Numbered from the stretch's first letter, positions 1-8,304 are shown. The stretch is DNA of 56,968 nt from Verrucomicrobiota bacterium (GCA_028873125.1 JAGWMQ010000008.1:1-56968), one strand, 5' to 3'. Numbers and translations: made by a program. The notes: generated by a model not told the origin, from the sequence alone.

Positions 1-192
1 GTCGAGGTCAACGGCCAGCGATTCCAGGCGGCCACCGAGCATCCATTCGGCGAGGCCCACGACCACGAGCCGGCGGGTGATGGGGATGGCAATGAAAATG
101 ACACCCAGCATCAACGCTACCAACGTGGCGAACATGGTTCCGAGCAAAAGCCGGAACAGCCAACGGCGAACTGAGGGAGATGTCGTGGTCAT
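1..192 (-). CDS. Membrane protein, N-terminal part only (runs off the window)
   Basis: The first 64 codons of a gene that continues beyond the left edge. The start ATG at 192 overlaps the stop of the upstream small gene in an ATGA arrangement, which supports it as a real, translationally coupled gene. After a basic stretch (VRRWLFRLL) there is one long hydrophobic segment at about residues 15-38, followed by a second moderately hydrophobic part, so this is an inner-membrane protein with its N-terminus probably inside. I do not recognise the family. It is the third gene of a minus-strand set of three short membrane-type proteins. Confidence 0.6.
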   Translation of the reverse strand, partial: MTTTSPSVRRWLFRLLLGTMFATLVALMLGVIFIAIPITRRLVVVGLAEWMLGGRLESLAVDLD

Positions 193-392
193 ACGCCAAT
201 AGTGGTTGCACCGGGCCGATTGCTGGGATTGCCCGGCTGCCTGGCGCCAAACAGCTTCAACAGCCATGCCTTGCCTCGCGCCGTCAGGCACCAGGCCAGC
301 GCGAACACGACTGCCTCGGCGAGCACCAGCACCAGCACATCGCGCACAACGGCGCGGAACAGGAACGGACGATTGTGGCCGGGAAGAGTCAT
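189..392 (-). CDS. Small membrane protein, 67 aa, unknown function
   Basis: A 67-residue protein with one clear transmembrane segment (about residues 15-35, RDVLVLVLAEAVVFALAW), then a basic turn and a proline/glycine-rich tail. I chose the ATG at 392 because it lies 4 bases after the stop of the preceding gene and removes a low-complexity lead that starts at 467. The stop overlaps the next start by 4 bases. Family not recognised; the set looks like a three-gene operon of membrane components. Confidence 0.5.
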   Translation of the reverse strand: MTLPGHNRPFLFRAVVRDVLVLVLAEAVVFALAWCLTARGKAWLLKLFGARQPGNPSNRPGATTIGV

Positions 393-396
393 GACG

Positions 397-558
397 TCAT
401 TGCATTGGCGGCGGTTGGGGGTTCCGCCGGCGGCGGAACGGCAGCCGTTCGCGCAGGCGACCGTCAAACAACCAGTCCAACACGACGACTCCCACCAATG
501 TTGCAGCGATCCGCTTGAGAACCTTCTTCCATGTCGGGATTTTTGAGTTTTCGTTCAT
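397..558 (-). CDS. Small membrane-anchored protein, 53 aa, unknown function
   Basis: A 53-residue protein reading MNENSKIPTWKKVLKR followed by one hydrophobic segment (IAATLVGVVVLDWLF) and an arginine/proline-rich tail (RRRRNPQPPP). The ATG at 558 is preferred over an upstream in-frame start because the upstream extension has no protein-like character. It is followed after 4 bases by the 67-residue membrane protein, which suggests one transcript. No family recognised. Confidence 0.45.
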   Translation of the reverse strand: MNENSKIPTWKKVLKRIAATLVGVVVLDWLFDGRLRERLPFRRRRNPQPPPMQ

Positions 559-909
559 GGAGCCATTGTGACAGAGATGCGAAGGCTTGCACGGAATTGG
601 ACGTCCGCCGACGTAGAAAACGCAATGCGAGCCAGCGAGGTTCACAAACCAATTGCCGAACCAAGCCCCCATTGCCTTTCGGCGGTTTCCCGACTCACGA
701 CTGTTAGGCTCATAAACTATTGCGGCGCTGAATGCAAGCCCGTGCAAAGGTCCGAGGTCGGTTGGTGGAATTTGGTCCGGCGCCTTTGCAAGCGACTCAA
801 CTCGGCCGGATTCCACTCTAATCCAAACCTCATCAATGAGTTGCGACACAGGTCAAAGCCCCCCTGTTTGCCTTGGTTGGCTTGCCCGCACCTGAGTTCG
901 GTGGTGGGT
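559..909. other. Non-coding stretch downstream of cas2
   Basis: About 350 bases between the small membrane genes and the end of cas2. This is where an array would often lie next to an adaptation module. I searched by eye for regularly spaced repeats of 20-40 bases and found none. No convincing coding signal, hairpin plus T-run, or tRNA is visible. Confidence 0.5.
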
Positions 910-1188
910 TCAAAGCACATAGTGGCTCCGTTTCTCGGACACGACAGCAAAGTTGCCGGCCGCACGGCGGCGACGTGCCGCGGTGGCATCCAGAGTGTAT
1001 GCTACAAGGTGATCTTCGTGGGATTTGATGGTTTGTTGCAGCCGCCGCCAGAACAATTCGAACCGGTCTTCATCCAGCCAGCATTCGAAGACGCTCTTTT
1101 GCACGCGCACGCCGTGGTCCTGGCAGACTTCGGCCACACGACGGAGCCGGCGTGGGCAAGCAATGTCATAGGCAACAACGCGGAGCAT
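910..1188 (-). CDS. cas2: CRISPR-associated endonuclease Cas2
   Basis: A 92-residue Cas2. The opening MLRVVAYDIA is the beta-strand with the conserved aspartate (D8), followed by RRLRRVAEVCQDHGVRVQKSVFEC and a C-terminal strand with DHLVAYTLD. In the family, Cas2 dimers bridge two Cas1 dimers to capture and integrate spacers. It follows cas1 by 77 bases. An alternative TTG start at 1270 would overlap the cas1 stop and add 27 residues (ELDWWEDLLPVQ...), so a longer form is possible. The position downstream of RT and cas1 makes this the last gene of an RT-linked adaptation operon. Confidence 0.9.
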   Translation of the reverse strand: MLRVVAYDIACPRRLRRVAEVCQDHGVRVQKSVFECWLDEDRFELFWRRLQQTIKSHEDHLVAYTLDATAARRRRAAGNFAVVSEKRSHYVL

Positions 1189-1265
1189 CTCGTCAGCACT
1201 GGGTGGATGTCGGTGAGGCTGGACGGGCAGGAGGTCCTCCCACCAGTCGAGTTCGTTGGTGGAGT

Positions 1266-2267
1266 TCAATTGAGTCGGAACGGGGCATAATTTTGGGGCT
1301 GCACCAAGGCTAGTTTGAATTGGACGGCAGCATTTTGCAACTGCTGGCGCAGCGTAGTGCGGCAACCGGCGTGTTCGGAGAGAAATTCGCGTTGCAGCCG
1401 CTGTTCGTAGTGTTGGATGAGGGTCCGGCGTCCGTCGCGGGCGAGCCACACGCCGTGGTCGTGCGCCTCGAAATGTGATTTTTGCAAGATGCGATGAGAG
1501 AAAAGTCGCAGCGTCAACGGTTCGATCAGCGCGGGACGAAACGGCTCCATCAAGTCCAGTGGGAGCGACCAGCGACCATCTTGCGGTTGGTGCAGACAGC
1601 CCAAGGCCGGATCAAGTCCGCGCACGACGCAGGCAGTGAGCAGTTCGCCATAGACCAAAGCGGAGAGGTAGGAGAGACAGGCGTTGACCGGATTGCCCGG
1701 CGGGCGCGTGGAGCGTTGACCGAACGGGAATTCGGACGGCAGAAAGTTCGACCAAGCGTTGTAGAACAAAACGGCGGCAGCGCCTTCGGAACCAAGCAAG
1801 GACGGCAAGTCTGCGGCTTGTTTGGCGTCGCGTTCGCGGGCGTTCAACGAATCGAACGCTGTGGCGTCCAACAGGTGATGGTTGGCATCCAGACGCTGCA
1901 ATAGACGGCGACCGTTGGCGATCTTGGCCTCGACCAGTTTTCTGGCAATGGCAAGGCAGGCCGCAGGGCTGCCGGCCAATTGATATTGAAGCATCCGCGA
2001 GGAACCGCGGGGCGGAGTGGGCGGCTCGAAAGAGCCCAGCAAACGCCCGTTCCATGCAAGGAAAGTGACTGGAATTTGCCGCTTGAGCAATTCGCACATT
2101 GCGGGGGTGGAGACGAACACTCCCTCCGCAAAAACCACGCGCTCCAACTCACCGAGCGGAACCTCGGATTTTAGCAATTGAGTTTCGCCGTTTGGGAGCC
2201 GAACGGTCAACCGTTCCGAGTGGAGCGAAACCTCGGCGCGGGGAGTCTGGACACTGAGAAGCGGCAT
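1266..2267 (-). CDS. cas1: CRISPR-associated integrase Cas1
   Basis: A 333-residue Cas1, the integrase of spacer acquisition. The N-terminal beta-rich domain (about 1-90) has the usual LSVQTPRAEV...ERVVFAEGVFVSTPAM pattern. The helical C-terminal domain carries the expected metal ligands: glutamate in LLGSEGAAA, histidine in LGCLHQPQDGR, and acidic residues in LPLDLMEPFRP. The ATG at 2267 lies 2 bases after the RT stop, so RT and Cas1 are separate but tightly coupled; an ATG at 2297 would overlap RT and adds only MPPPQPEVLT. Cas1 here is not fused to RT, unlike many RT-Cas1 proteins. Confidence 0.95.
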   Translation of the reverse strand: MPLLSVQTPRAEVSLHSERLTVRLPNGETQLLKSEVPLGELERVVFAEGVFVSTPAMCELLKRQIPVTFLAWNGRLLGSFEPPTPPRGSSRMLQYQLAGSPAACLAIARKLVEAKIANGRRLLQRLDANHHLLDATAFDSLNARERDAKQAADLPSLLGSEGAAAVLFYNAWSNFLPSEFPFGQRSTRPPGNPVNACLSYLSALVYGELLTACVVRGLDPALGCLHQPQDGRWSLPLDLMEPFRPALIEPLTLRLFSHRILQKSHFEAHDHGVWLARDGRRTLIQHYEQRLQREFLSEHAGCRTTLRQQLQNAAVQFKLALVQPQNYAPFRLN

Positions 2268-2269
2268 AG

Positions 2270-3337
2270 TCAAAACCTCAGGTTGAGGCGGTGGCACCCC
2301 ACCTGCAAGCGCACAACAGGCCGGCGTTTTAAACCCAGATCATATTCCACGTGCCACCAACGTGAACGCAACAGGCGGAGCACGAAGCAGCGCCAAGTCC
2401 CACTCCAATCCACCGAGTTTTCAAAAGCACCGGAGTCTTGAAAATGTCCCGAGTAATCCACGCGTTCGCCGGAACGACCCACGCCACGTAGCGCTTCCCA
2501 ACAGAGGCAACCGGGTAATGATGCGCTTTGAAATCGCCGCTGCCATGCCGTCGCAACACGTTTTGCCAGCGCACGGAGAATAGCTTCATCGTGCGGCGTG
2601 TAGAAATACGAGAGCCAACTTTGCAACGTCCTTGCGGCCTCAGCCGCCACTGCTTCGCCGTGATTGCCGGCGGTTTGCACAAGCCGCAGGAGAAATTGTT
2701 CGGCTTCAGCCAACTCCTCCGGACTGACCGTGCGGATGATTCGGCCACGGTCGTCGCGGCGAAAGGCAAAACCGAGGAAACGGGCCTCCGTGAAACCGGT
2801 AAATACCGTCTTCCGCTGGTTCAAGTGCAATCCCAGATCCTGAAGTGTTCGCACCACCAGTTCGTGTGCTTGCGATCCGAGTTCCGGGCTGGGGAGCAGC
2901 ACGAGACAATCGTCAGCATAACGCGCGAATTCCCAGCCGGCTGCCTCAAGTTCTGCATCCAAGCGATGCAGAACGATATTGGCCAGCAAGGGGGAAAGCG
3001 GACTGCCTTGAGCCAAGCCTGCAACGGAGGAACGCACCAAGCCATTTTCATAGACCCCACACACCAATATGCATTTGACCAATTTAGCGAAATGCTCATC
3101 AGCCAAATCATTTGCCAGCGTCGTGAGGACGACGGAATGAGGAACCGAATCGAAAAAATCTTCGATGTCGAGGTGCAACACGTGCCGAGCACCGCGGTTG
3201 AAGGCTTTTTCGACCGCCACGAGCGCGTCACGTGTTCCTCGCCCCGGCCGATAAGCATAACTGTGGCTGGAAAAACGTCGTTCCCATACGGGCGCAAGAA
3301 TTTGGGCGGCAGCCTGCTGCACGACGCGGTCCATCAC
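2270..3337 (-). CDS. CRISPR-linked reverse transcriptase, N-terminally short
   Basis: Reverse transcriptase of the group II intron-like type. Visible motifs: MDRVVQQAA (end of RT block 1) at the very start, SSHSYAYRPGRGTRDA (block 2), HLDIEDFFDSV (block 3, catalytic D), GLAQGSPLSPLLANI (block 4), FARYADDCLVLL (block 5, catalytic YADD at 140-143), LGLHLNQRKT (block 6) and RFLGFAF (block 7). Members of this class normally have 40-60 residues before block 1, which are missing here. The GTG at 3337, or ATG at 3334, overlaps the cas10 stop (GTGATG). The RT frame stays open upstream to 3505 without ATG, GTG or TTG codons and still reads GRLPCV just before the start. RTs beside Cas1 allow spacer capture from RNA in known systems. 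Confidence 0.9.
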   Translation of the reverse strand: MMDRVVQQAAAQILAPVWERRFSSHSYAYRPGRGTRDALVAVEKAFNRGARHVLHLDIEDFFDSVPHSVVLTTLANDLADEHFAKLVKCILVCGVYENGLVRSSVAGLAQGSPLSPLLANIVLHRLDAELEAAGWEFARYADDCLVLLPSPELGSQAHELVVRTLQDLGLHLNQRKTVFTGFTEARFLGFAFRRDDRGRIIRTVSPEELAEAEQFLLRLVQTAGNHGEAVAAEAARTLQSWLSYFYTPHDEAILRALAKRVATAWQRRFQSASLPGCLCWEALRGVGRSGERVDYSGHFQDSGAFENSVDWSGTWRCFVLRLLRSRWWHVEYDLGLKRRPVVRLQVGCHRLNLRF

Positions 3338-5451
3338 GCAGGGAAGCCGTCCACGTGGCGAGAGAAGTCGAACAACTCTGCGAGCACTTTTCTTGCTTCG
3401 GTCGAGGCGTGTGCTGAGGGCGAATCGGGGGTGACGCCACGGAACGTTAATTGCAGAGCCTGGGCGCAGTCGAGGGCGTTCCGGGCGGGCAGCATCGTCA
3501 GGACATCATCGCCGCCCGCGTAAAGAAGTTGTCCGCCGAACGCCTTCACGATAGGTCCGGCACAGTAGAGGCTGAAGTTCGAGAGCGCTTCGGACAACGC
3601 CGCGTGGTAACCCGGGGAAAGCGGTCGCTTGACTTGCTCCGCCGACACCAAGGATCGAGCAGCATCCCAGTGTTTCAGGAAATACTCCTGTGCTTTCTCC
3701 GCGAGGCTGTTAACCAGAGGCGCGGCTTTTTCACCGCTAACCCACTGACCCATGTCGTCACCGTCCATGGCGAGGACGGCATAGTAGGATTCCTGTGGCT
3801 TCAGCCTGTCCAAGTCGGAGTCGGCTTCATCCCAGAAGAACGGCTTGCGACTGCCGGACGCGATCTCGATGACCGACTTGAAATGCTCCCGCAATGCGTG
3901 TCCGACATCGAAGTCGAAGAGACCGTTGAGACTGTCCCTTCCGGTGGAAAGAAAAGCCCGCGCCCAAAGACGCTTGATGACGGTCAGCGCTCCATATATT
4001 TGGCCGCCGATGAAATGGCGCTCAGCTTGGGGATGCTCACGGGTCTTTTCGCCAAGCAGCGGATGGTTCCGAAGCAGTTCCCAGAAGCGCTTATGCTCCT
4101 TGCCGCCGAGCACTTCACTGCGGCCGTCGAGATGGTCCTTCGGCACGCCGTCGGCTTCCAACTGGCCGGCGCGGTGCCAGGGGGCAAAGCCACGGGCATT
4201 CTTGCGTGCGGCGAATTTCCAGTCGGTGACAGCGTAATGCAGCGCCCAAGTGAAACCGGCATTTGAGCTCGGTCCATAGCTTTCACGTTCATTCGCGGGA
4301 ATAAACTCTTCGGCCCAGCGTTGTAAGAGCCGCAGCGGATGCTGATTCCAACCGCCGTGCAACGGAGGTGTGCCCGCAGCCGCAGATTGCAGCGCCGCTC
4401 GCGTGTCGGTCCAAGGATGCACCACCCAGTCCACGATCGGGAAGCGAGCGACCTGCGCGTGCCAGTGCTGGTCCCAGCCTGGGCACTGGCCATTGAGTTG
4501 CGATTCCAAGAAAGCCTTCACACTTGCGACGATTCTGCCCCACACAGCGTTCACGGCAGCGGAAGCCAATTCCGCCAGTTCATTCGCGCGAGCCGCCGGC
4601 ACCAGAGCAAGGAAGCGATTCGGCAAATTGGGGGTTAGGAGTTCGTTTTCGTGGCTGGCGCGGAGCTTGAGGTTGCCAAAATAACCGCGCTTCCACCAAT
4701 GAAAGTCGGCCAAGGGCAAGCCACGCATTTGCGGAAAGACGATTGCATCGGGGCCGACCCCGGTGACTTCGGCTCCGTTGGCTAAATTTCCACCTTCTGC
4801 CACCGCGAGCATGGCTTGGGCAATCAGAAAACTAAGCAGATAGCTGCCGGACCACAGGTCTTGAGTCTTCCGCGCCTGCGCAATGAAGTCCTGCACTGGC
4901 CCAATCTGGAACAGCAGGAAAGCCGGACGCCCTTCGCATGCGCTGAACGCAGCGGCGAGCGCGTTGTGATGCCAGAGGGTGTGGTCGGGAATCCGCGTAT
5001 CGGCGACGAGATAGGCAAAATGGCTATTCTTCTCTCGCGCTGCCAATTCTGGCCACAGTCGCCACCCGGTGATGAATTTCCGTTGCCAGTCCTCGGCATC
5101 AGTCAAGGCTGCGGCCTCCAACGCCCGCGTCAATTCAGTTTCCAACTGGGCTGTGGTTGGGGGGAAGGCGCCTGCCCTGAGTCGTCCTCCGCCTAGCGGA
5201 TGCCGGAACTCCAGCCAGCTTTCCTTCCAATCCACACGCAGCCCGGATTTCGCGGGATCAGGGAAAATGAGGCGATCTGCGGCCGCGGCCTGCCAGTCCG
5301 AAGATTTTTCAAACGCGACCATGTCCTCCACAGAAAGTCCGAAACGGTTCAAGAATGAGTCGCGCTGTTTTTCATGGTCACGGATGCCGACGGGTTTGTG
5401 CGGCGGGTCATGCAGAAAAGCGGCCAATTTCTGTTTCCAAATTTCGTTCAT
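3334..5451 (-). CDS. cas10: Type III CRISPR Cas10 (Cmr2-like), C-terminally truncated
   Basis: A 705-residue Cas10 of the Cmr2 type. At the N-terminus FLHDPPHKP carries the HD pair of the nuclease domain. The Cmr2 signature LLFQIGPVQDFIAQARKTQDLWSGSYLLSFL is spread over about residues 180-215 (the middle of the zinc/HD-palm linker region). The first palm core reads VLAMDGDDMGQW and the second palm LLYAGGDDVLTMLPA, with GGDD at about 646. The protein then ends only about 57 residues later, without the SAG-type strand or the helical D4 domain found in full-length Cmr2 (usually over 850 residues). The ATG at 5451 (MNEIWKQKLAAF) fits family starts; a TTG at 5472 is also open. No cmr1/3/4/5/6 genes are nearby. 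Confidence 0.88.
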   Translation of the reverse strand: MNEIWKQKLAAFLHDPPHKPVGIRDHEKQRDSFLNRFGLSVEDMVAFEKSSDWQAAAADRLIFPDPAKSGLRVDWKESWLEFRHPLGGGRLRAGAFPPTTAQLETELTRALEAAALTDAEDWQRKFITGWRLWPELAAREKNSHFAYLVADTRIPDHTLWHHNALAAAFSACEGRPAFLLFQIGPVQDFIAQARKTQDLWSGSYLLSFLIAQAMLAVAEGGNLANGAEVTGVGPDAIVFPQMRGLPLADFHWWKRGYFGNLKLRASHENELLTPNLPNRFLALVPAARANELAELASAAVNAVWGRIVASVKAFLESQLNGQCPGWDQHWHAQVARFPIVDWVVHPWTDTRAALQSAAAGTPPLHGGWNQHPLRLLQRWAEEFIPANERESYGPSSNAGFTWALHYAVTDWKFAARKNARGFAPWHRAGQLEADGVPKDHLDGRSEVLGGKEHKRFWELLRNHPLLGEKTREHPQAERHFIGGQIYGALTVIKRLWARAFLSTGRDSLNGLFDFDVGHALREHFKSVIEIASGSRKPFFWDEADSDLDRLKPQESYYAVLAMDGDDMGQWVSGEKAAPLVNSLAEKAQEYFLKHWDAARSLVSAEQVKRPLSPGYHAALSEALSNFSLYCAGPIVKAFGGQLLYAGGDDVLTMLPARNALDCAQALQLTFRGVTPDSPSAHASTEARKVLAELFDFSRHVDGFPA

Positions 5452-6093
5452 GGTTCTCATGGCCCAGTTCAATCCATCATCGGCTCGAAGGACGCGACGC
5501 CTGATTCCACCTGCTGCGCAGTCGGCTTGTGTGAAGATATTCTTTGCATGGCGACATTATTGCAGCGGCTTCGTCGCTCTGCACTGATCCGGACGTCTAC
5601 GGACGTTCGAGAGAATTTCCAAATGATTCCAACATAAATCCGCGCTCGGGATCAAACCATGAGATCATTTTGAATGTCGTTTCATTTTTGGCAAGGGAAT
5701 TTTTCAGAGAACTTTTTGAGCCAATCGGCGTGGGATTCGGCGAACGGGAAAGCGGAGCGGAGGCGGGGTGACGATTGGAAGAGAGTCGGAGCGGAGCAAC
5801 CGTCGGCGAATCACAGGCGGAAGCGCGCGGATTTTTCATTGCCAACCGATGCCGCTCGTGCCGACAACCTTTTCTGCGAAAAAAGGGCGGGTCGTGAGGG
5901 GCACAGGGCCGACCGTCAGTCCGTGGAGGAAGGATGAAAGCGCGCTGGTCACGGCGATTGAAAATATCACTGCTGGGACTGACCGCCGTTCAGAGCACAA
6001 TGTGCGTTTCGACAAATACGGCGCAAGATAAAGACTTCGCGGCTCGATTTACTGCACTTTTACTGCACTCGTTCATAACTTCTTTATTATAAA
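5452..6093. other. Gene-free region between cas10 and tRNA-Gly
   Basis: About 640 bases upstream of cas10, AT-richer near 5640-5720 and 6040-6093. I see no CRISPR repeats. There is an exact tandem 11-bp repeat TTTACTGCACT at 6048-6058 and 6059-6069, 25 bases past the 3' end of tRNA-Gly. Small open frames exist but none has a family-like sequence. The cas10 promoter is presumably in the 5460-5720 part. Confidence 0.45.
6048..6069. repeat. Perfect tandem 11-bp repeat beside the tRNA-Gly 3' end
   Basis: TTTACTGCACT occurs twice back to back. It lies just downstream of the tRNA gene (which reads leftwards) and upstream of the cas locus, a position where integrated elements often have their attachment site. 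No integrase gene is in the window, so the role is unknown. Confidence 0.5.
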
Positions 6094-6167
6094 TGGAGCG
6101 GGCGAAGGGAATCGAACCCTCGTGTGAAGCTTGGAAGGCTTCCGTTCTACCATTGAACTACGCCCGC
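6094..6167 (-). tRNA. tRNA-Gly (anticodon TCC)
   Basis: Reads GCGGGCG acceptor arm, GTTCAATGGTAGAAC D arm, an anticodon stem GAAGC/GCTTC around loop CTTCCAA (anticodon TCC at 6135-6133), and AGGGTTCGATTCCCT T arm, closing with CGCCCGC. The 3' TCCA is encoded. All four stems pair. It decodes GGA/GGG glycine codons. Confidence 0.97.
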
Positions 6168-6282
6168 AGCGTCGCGCTGCAGCGCGGCCACGCCGGCCCG
6201 AGGCGCCAACTGCAGCCCTGCCGCAAGCCAATCATAATGCCCGCGCTTGCCTTGTCAATCCCCCGTCACTATCCTCGCGGGC

Positions 6283-7665
6283 ATGGCAGCGCTCCTTTTG
6301 ACCGGCGGACGCGTCCTGGATCCGGCCAACCATCTCGACGCGACTGCGGACGTTTTGATTCTGGACGGAAAAATTTCTGCCGTCGGCAAGCCGCTCCCTC
6401 CGCCAGCGGGAGCGGAAACCCTCGACGTCCGGGGAAAAATTGTCTGCCCCGGCTTGATTGACATCCACGTGCACCTCCGCGAACCGGGCCAGACGACCAA
6501 GGAAACGCTGGCCACCGGCACGGCCGCCGCCGCGCGAGGCGGATTCACCTCCCTGGTGTGCATGCCCAACACCTCGCCGGTCATCGACAACGCCGGCACC
6601 GTCGCCCTCATCCGCGAACGCGCGGCCCGCGAGGGCTGCGTGAACGTGTTTGTCGCCGCCGCGATTTCCAAAAACAGCGCCGGCGAGGAACTGGCGCCCA
6701 TCGGCGGGCTCAAACGCGCCGGCGTCGTGGCCATTACCGACGACGGCCGTTGCGTTCAGAACCACGAGTTGATGCGCCGCGCCTGCGAATACGCCCGGAT
6801 GTTCGGCCTGCCGGTGATGGATCATTGCCAGGATTATTCGCTGGTGAGCGACGGGGTGATGCACGAAGGGCGCTGGAGCACGGCGCTGGGCCTGCGCGGG
6901 TGGCCGGCGTCGGGCGAGGAGATGATGGTCGCGCGCAACATCTTGCTGGCGGAGTTGACCGGGGCGAGAATCCATTGCCAGCACCTGAGCGCCGCGGGCA
7001 GCGTGGCCCTGCTGCGCCAGGCCCGCCAGCGCGGCGTGCCGATTTCCGGCGAAGCCTGCCCGCATCATTTCACCCTCACTGACGCGGCGGTCGCCGGCGG
7101 CGAGAAATTCTGGGCGGAGGACGGAAAGGAGTTGGCAAAGCTTCAAAACGGCGCGCTGCCGGGCTGGCCCAAATACCACACGAATTTCAAAATGAACCCG
7201 CCGCTGCGCTCGGCGCGTGACCGCGAGGCGGTGCTCGAAGGACTGGCCGACGGCACCATTGAAATCCTGTGCAGCGACCACGCGCCGCATTGCGATTACG
7301 AAAAGGAAGTGGAGTTCGATTACGCGCCCTTCGGCATCACGGGCCTGGAAACCGAGCTGGCGCTTTCGCTGATGCAATTGGTCCACTCGAAAAAGACTTC
7401 GCTCGCGGATTTGATCGCCAAATTCACGGTCAATCCGGCGCGGCTGCTGAGCCTGCCCAAAGGCGCGCTGACCCCGGGCGCGGACGCGGATGTGACGGTG
7501 TTCGATCCCGAGGCGGAGTGGAACTTCCAGGCGGAAACCTCGGCCAGCAAATCCCAAAACAGTCCGTTCGACGGCTGGAAGCTGAGGGGCAGAGCCGTGG
7601 CAACGATCGTCGGCGGCAGGATGGCTTGGTCAGAAAACGCCCGGCTCGTGGCGGCGGGAAATTGA
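6283..7665 (+). CDS. pyrC: Dihydroorotase
   Basis: A 460-residue type I dihydroorotase, which reversibly converts carbamoyl-aspartate to dihydroorotate in pyrimidine synthesis (cytoplasm, zinc enzyme). The amidohydrolase metal site is visible: DIHVHLREPGQ (H62, H64), later DHCQDYS and IHCQHLS histidines, and the closing CSDHAPH with the catalytic aspartate. GFTSLVCMPNTSPV and NPARLLSLPKGAL are family-typical. The ATG at 6283 (MAALLLTGGRV) is chosen over an in-frame ATG at 6247 because the domain begins there. No pyrB lies next to it; carA, also needed for pyrimidines, is 0.6 kb downstream. Confidence 0.96.
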   Translation: MAALLLTGGRVLDPANHLDATADVLILDGKISAVGKPLPPPAGAETLDVRGKIVCPGLIDIHVHLREPGQTTKETLATGTAAAARGGFTSLVCMPNTSPVIDNAGTVALIRERAAREGCVNVFVAAAISKNSAGEELAPIGGLKRAGVVAITDDGRCVQNHELMRRACEYARMFGLPVMDHCQDYSLVSDGVMHEGRWSTALGLRGWPASGEEMMVARNILLAELTGARIHCQHLSAAGSVALLRQARQRGVPISGEACPHHFTLTDAAVAGGEKFWAEDGKELAKLQNGALPGWPKYHTNFKMNPPLRSARDREAVLEGLADGTIEILCSDHAPHCDYEKEVEFDYAPFGITGLETELALSLMQLVHSKKTSLADLIAKFTVNPARLLSLPKGALTPGADADVTVFDPEAEWNFQAETSASKSQNSPFDGWKLRGRAVATIVGGRMAWSENARLVAAGN

Positions 7666-7769
7666 AACTATCGTCCCACCTTTGGTTGGCCGCTTTGCCC
7701 TCTACGGCGCGCAATTTGGGTTTGCCTGAACAGCGGCCCGAGGGTAAAGTCTAGTGTTGAAACGGACCC

Positions 7770-8219
7770 ATGAAAATTATGAAAAAAATACTCGTTGGAC
7801 TGGCGATCGGCTGCGTTTGGCTGCAAACGCAGGCGGCGGACTTGGCTTGGGGAACGGATTTGCCCAAGGCGCTGGCGCAGGCCAAGTCGGAACACAAAAT
7901 GGTGCTCCTGGATTTCACCGGCTCGGACTGGTGCCCGTGGTGCATTAAATTCGACAAGGAGGTGCTGAACACCGACCAGTTTGCCGACTACGCCAAGGCG
8001 CACCTGGAGCTGGTGCTGGTGGATTTCCCGCACAAGAAGGAGCAAAGCGCCGATTTGAAAGCCGCCAACCGGGCCTTGTTAAAGAAATACAACGTGGACG
8101 GTTTTCCGACGTTCGTGGTGCTCAACTCTGACGGGAAGGAAATTGGACGGCAAGCGGAATACGAACCGGGCGGGCCGAAGACGTTCATCGCCAAGCTGGA
8201 CACGTTCGGCAAGCAGTGA
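7770..8219 (+). CDS. Exported thioredoxin-like protein
   Basis: A 149-residue protein with a signal peptide (MKIMKKILVGLAIGCVWLQTQA, cleavage after about residue 22) and a thioredoxin fold of the DUF255/thioredoxin_7 kind. The redox motif is SDWCPWCIKFDKEV, with the two cysteines three apart; the cis-proline comes from VDGFPTFVVL. It is likely a periplasmic thiol-disulfide protein, reducing or oxidising unknown partners. It stands alone and is followed by a strong terminator, so it is probably a single-gene transcript. Confidence 0.85.
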   Translation: MKIMKKILVGLAIGCVWLQTQAADLAWGTDLPKALAQAKSEHKMVLLDFTGSDWCPWCIKFDKEVLNTDQFADYAKAHLELVLVDFPHKKEQSADLKAANRALLKKYNVDGFPTFVVLNSDGKEIGRQAEYEPGGPKTFIAKLDTFGKQ

Positions 8220-8236
8220 GACTTTGCAACGTCGGA

Positions 8237-8266
8237 GCGCGGCGCAAATTGCCGCGCTTTTTTTTT
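8237..8266 (+). terminator. Rho-independent terminator after the thioredoxin-like gene
   Basis: A perfect 7-bp stem GCGCGGC/GCCGCGC (8237-8243 and 8251-8257) with a 7-base loop, followed by nine T residues (8258-8266). It separates the thioredoxin-like gene from carA. Confidence 0.85.
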
Positions 8267-8304
8267 GCCTCGAACGGTCTTCCCGCTTAGGCTCAGCGGG
8301 TTTG

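Noticed and set aside
559-909. Possible CRISPR array beside cas2
   Set aside because: No repeated units of 20-40 bases at regular spacing were found here or in 5452-6093.
5597-5845. 82-codon minus-strand frame upstream of cas10
   Set aside because: No family resemblance, low-complexity S/P-rich start and no ribosome-binding site; left as non-coding.
6093-6461. Plus-strand open frame across the tRNA beginning MERAKGIEPSCEAWKAS
   Set aside because: It is the reverse-strand reading of tRNA-Gly, a well-known false protein; the tRNA is complete.
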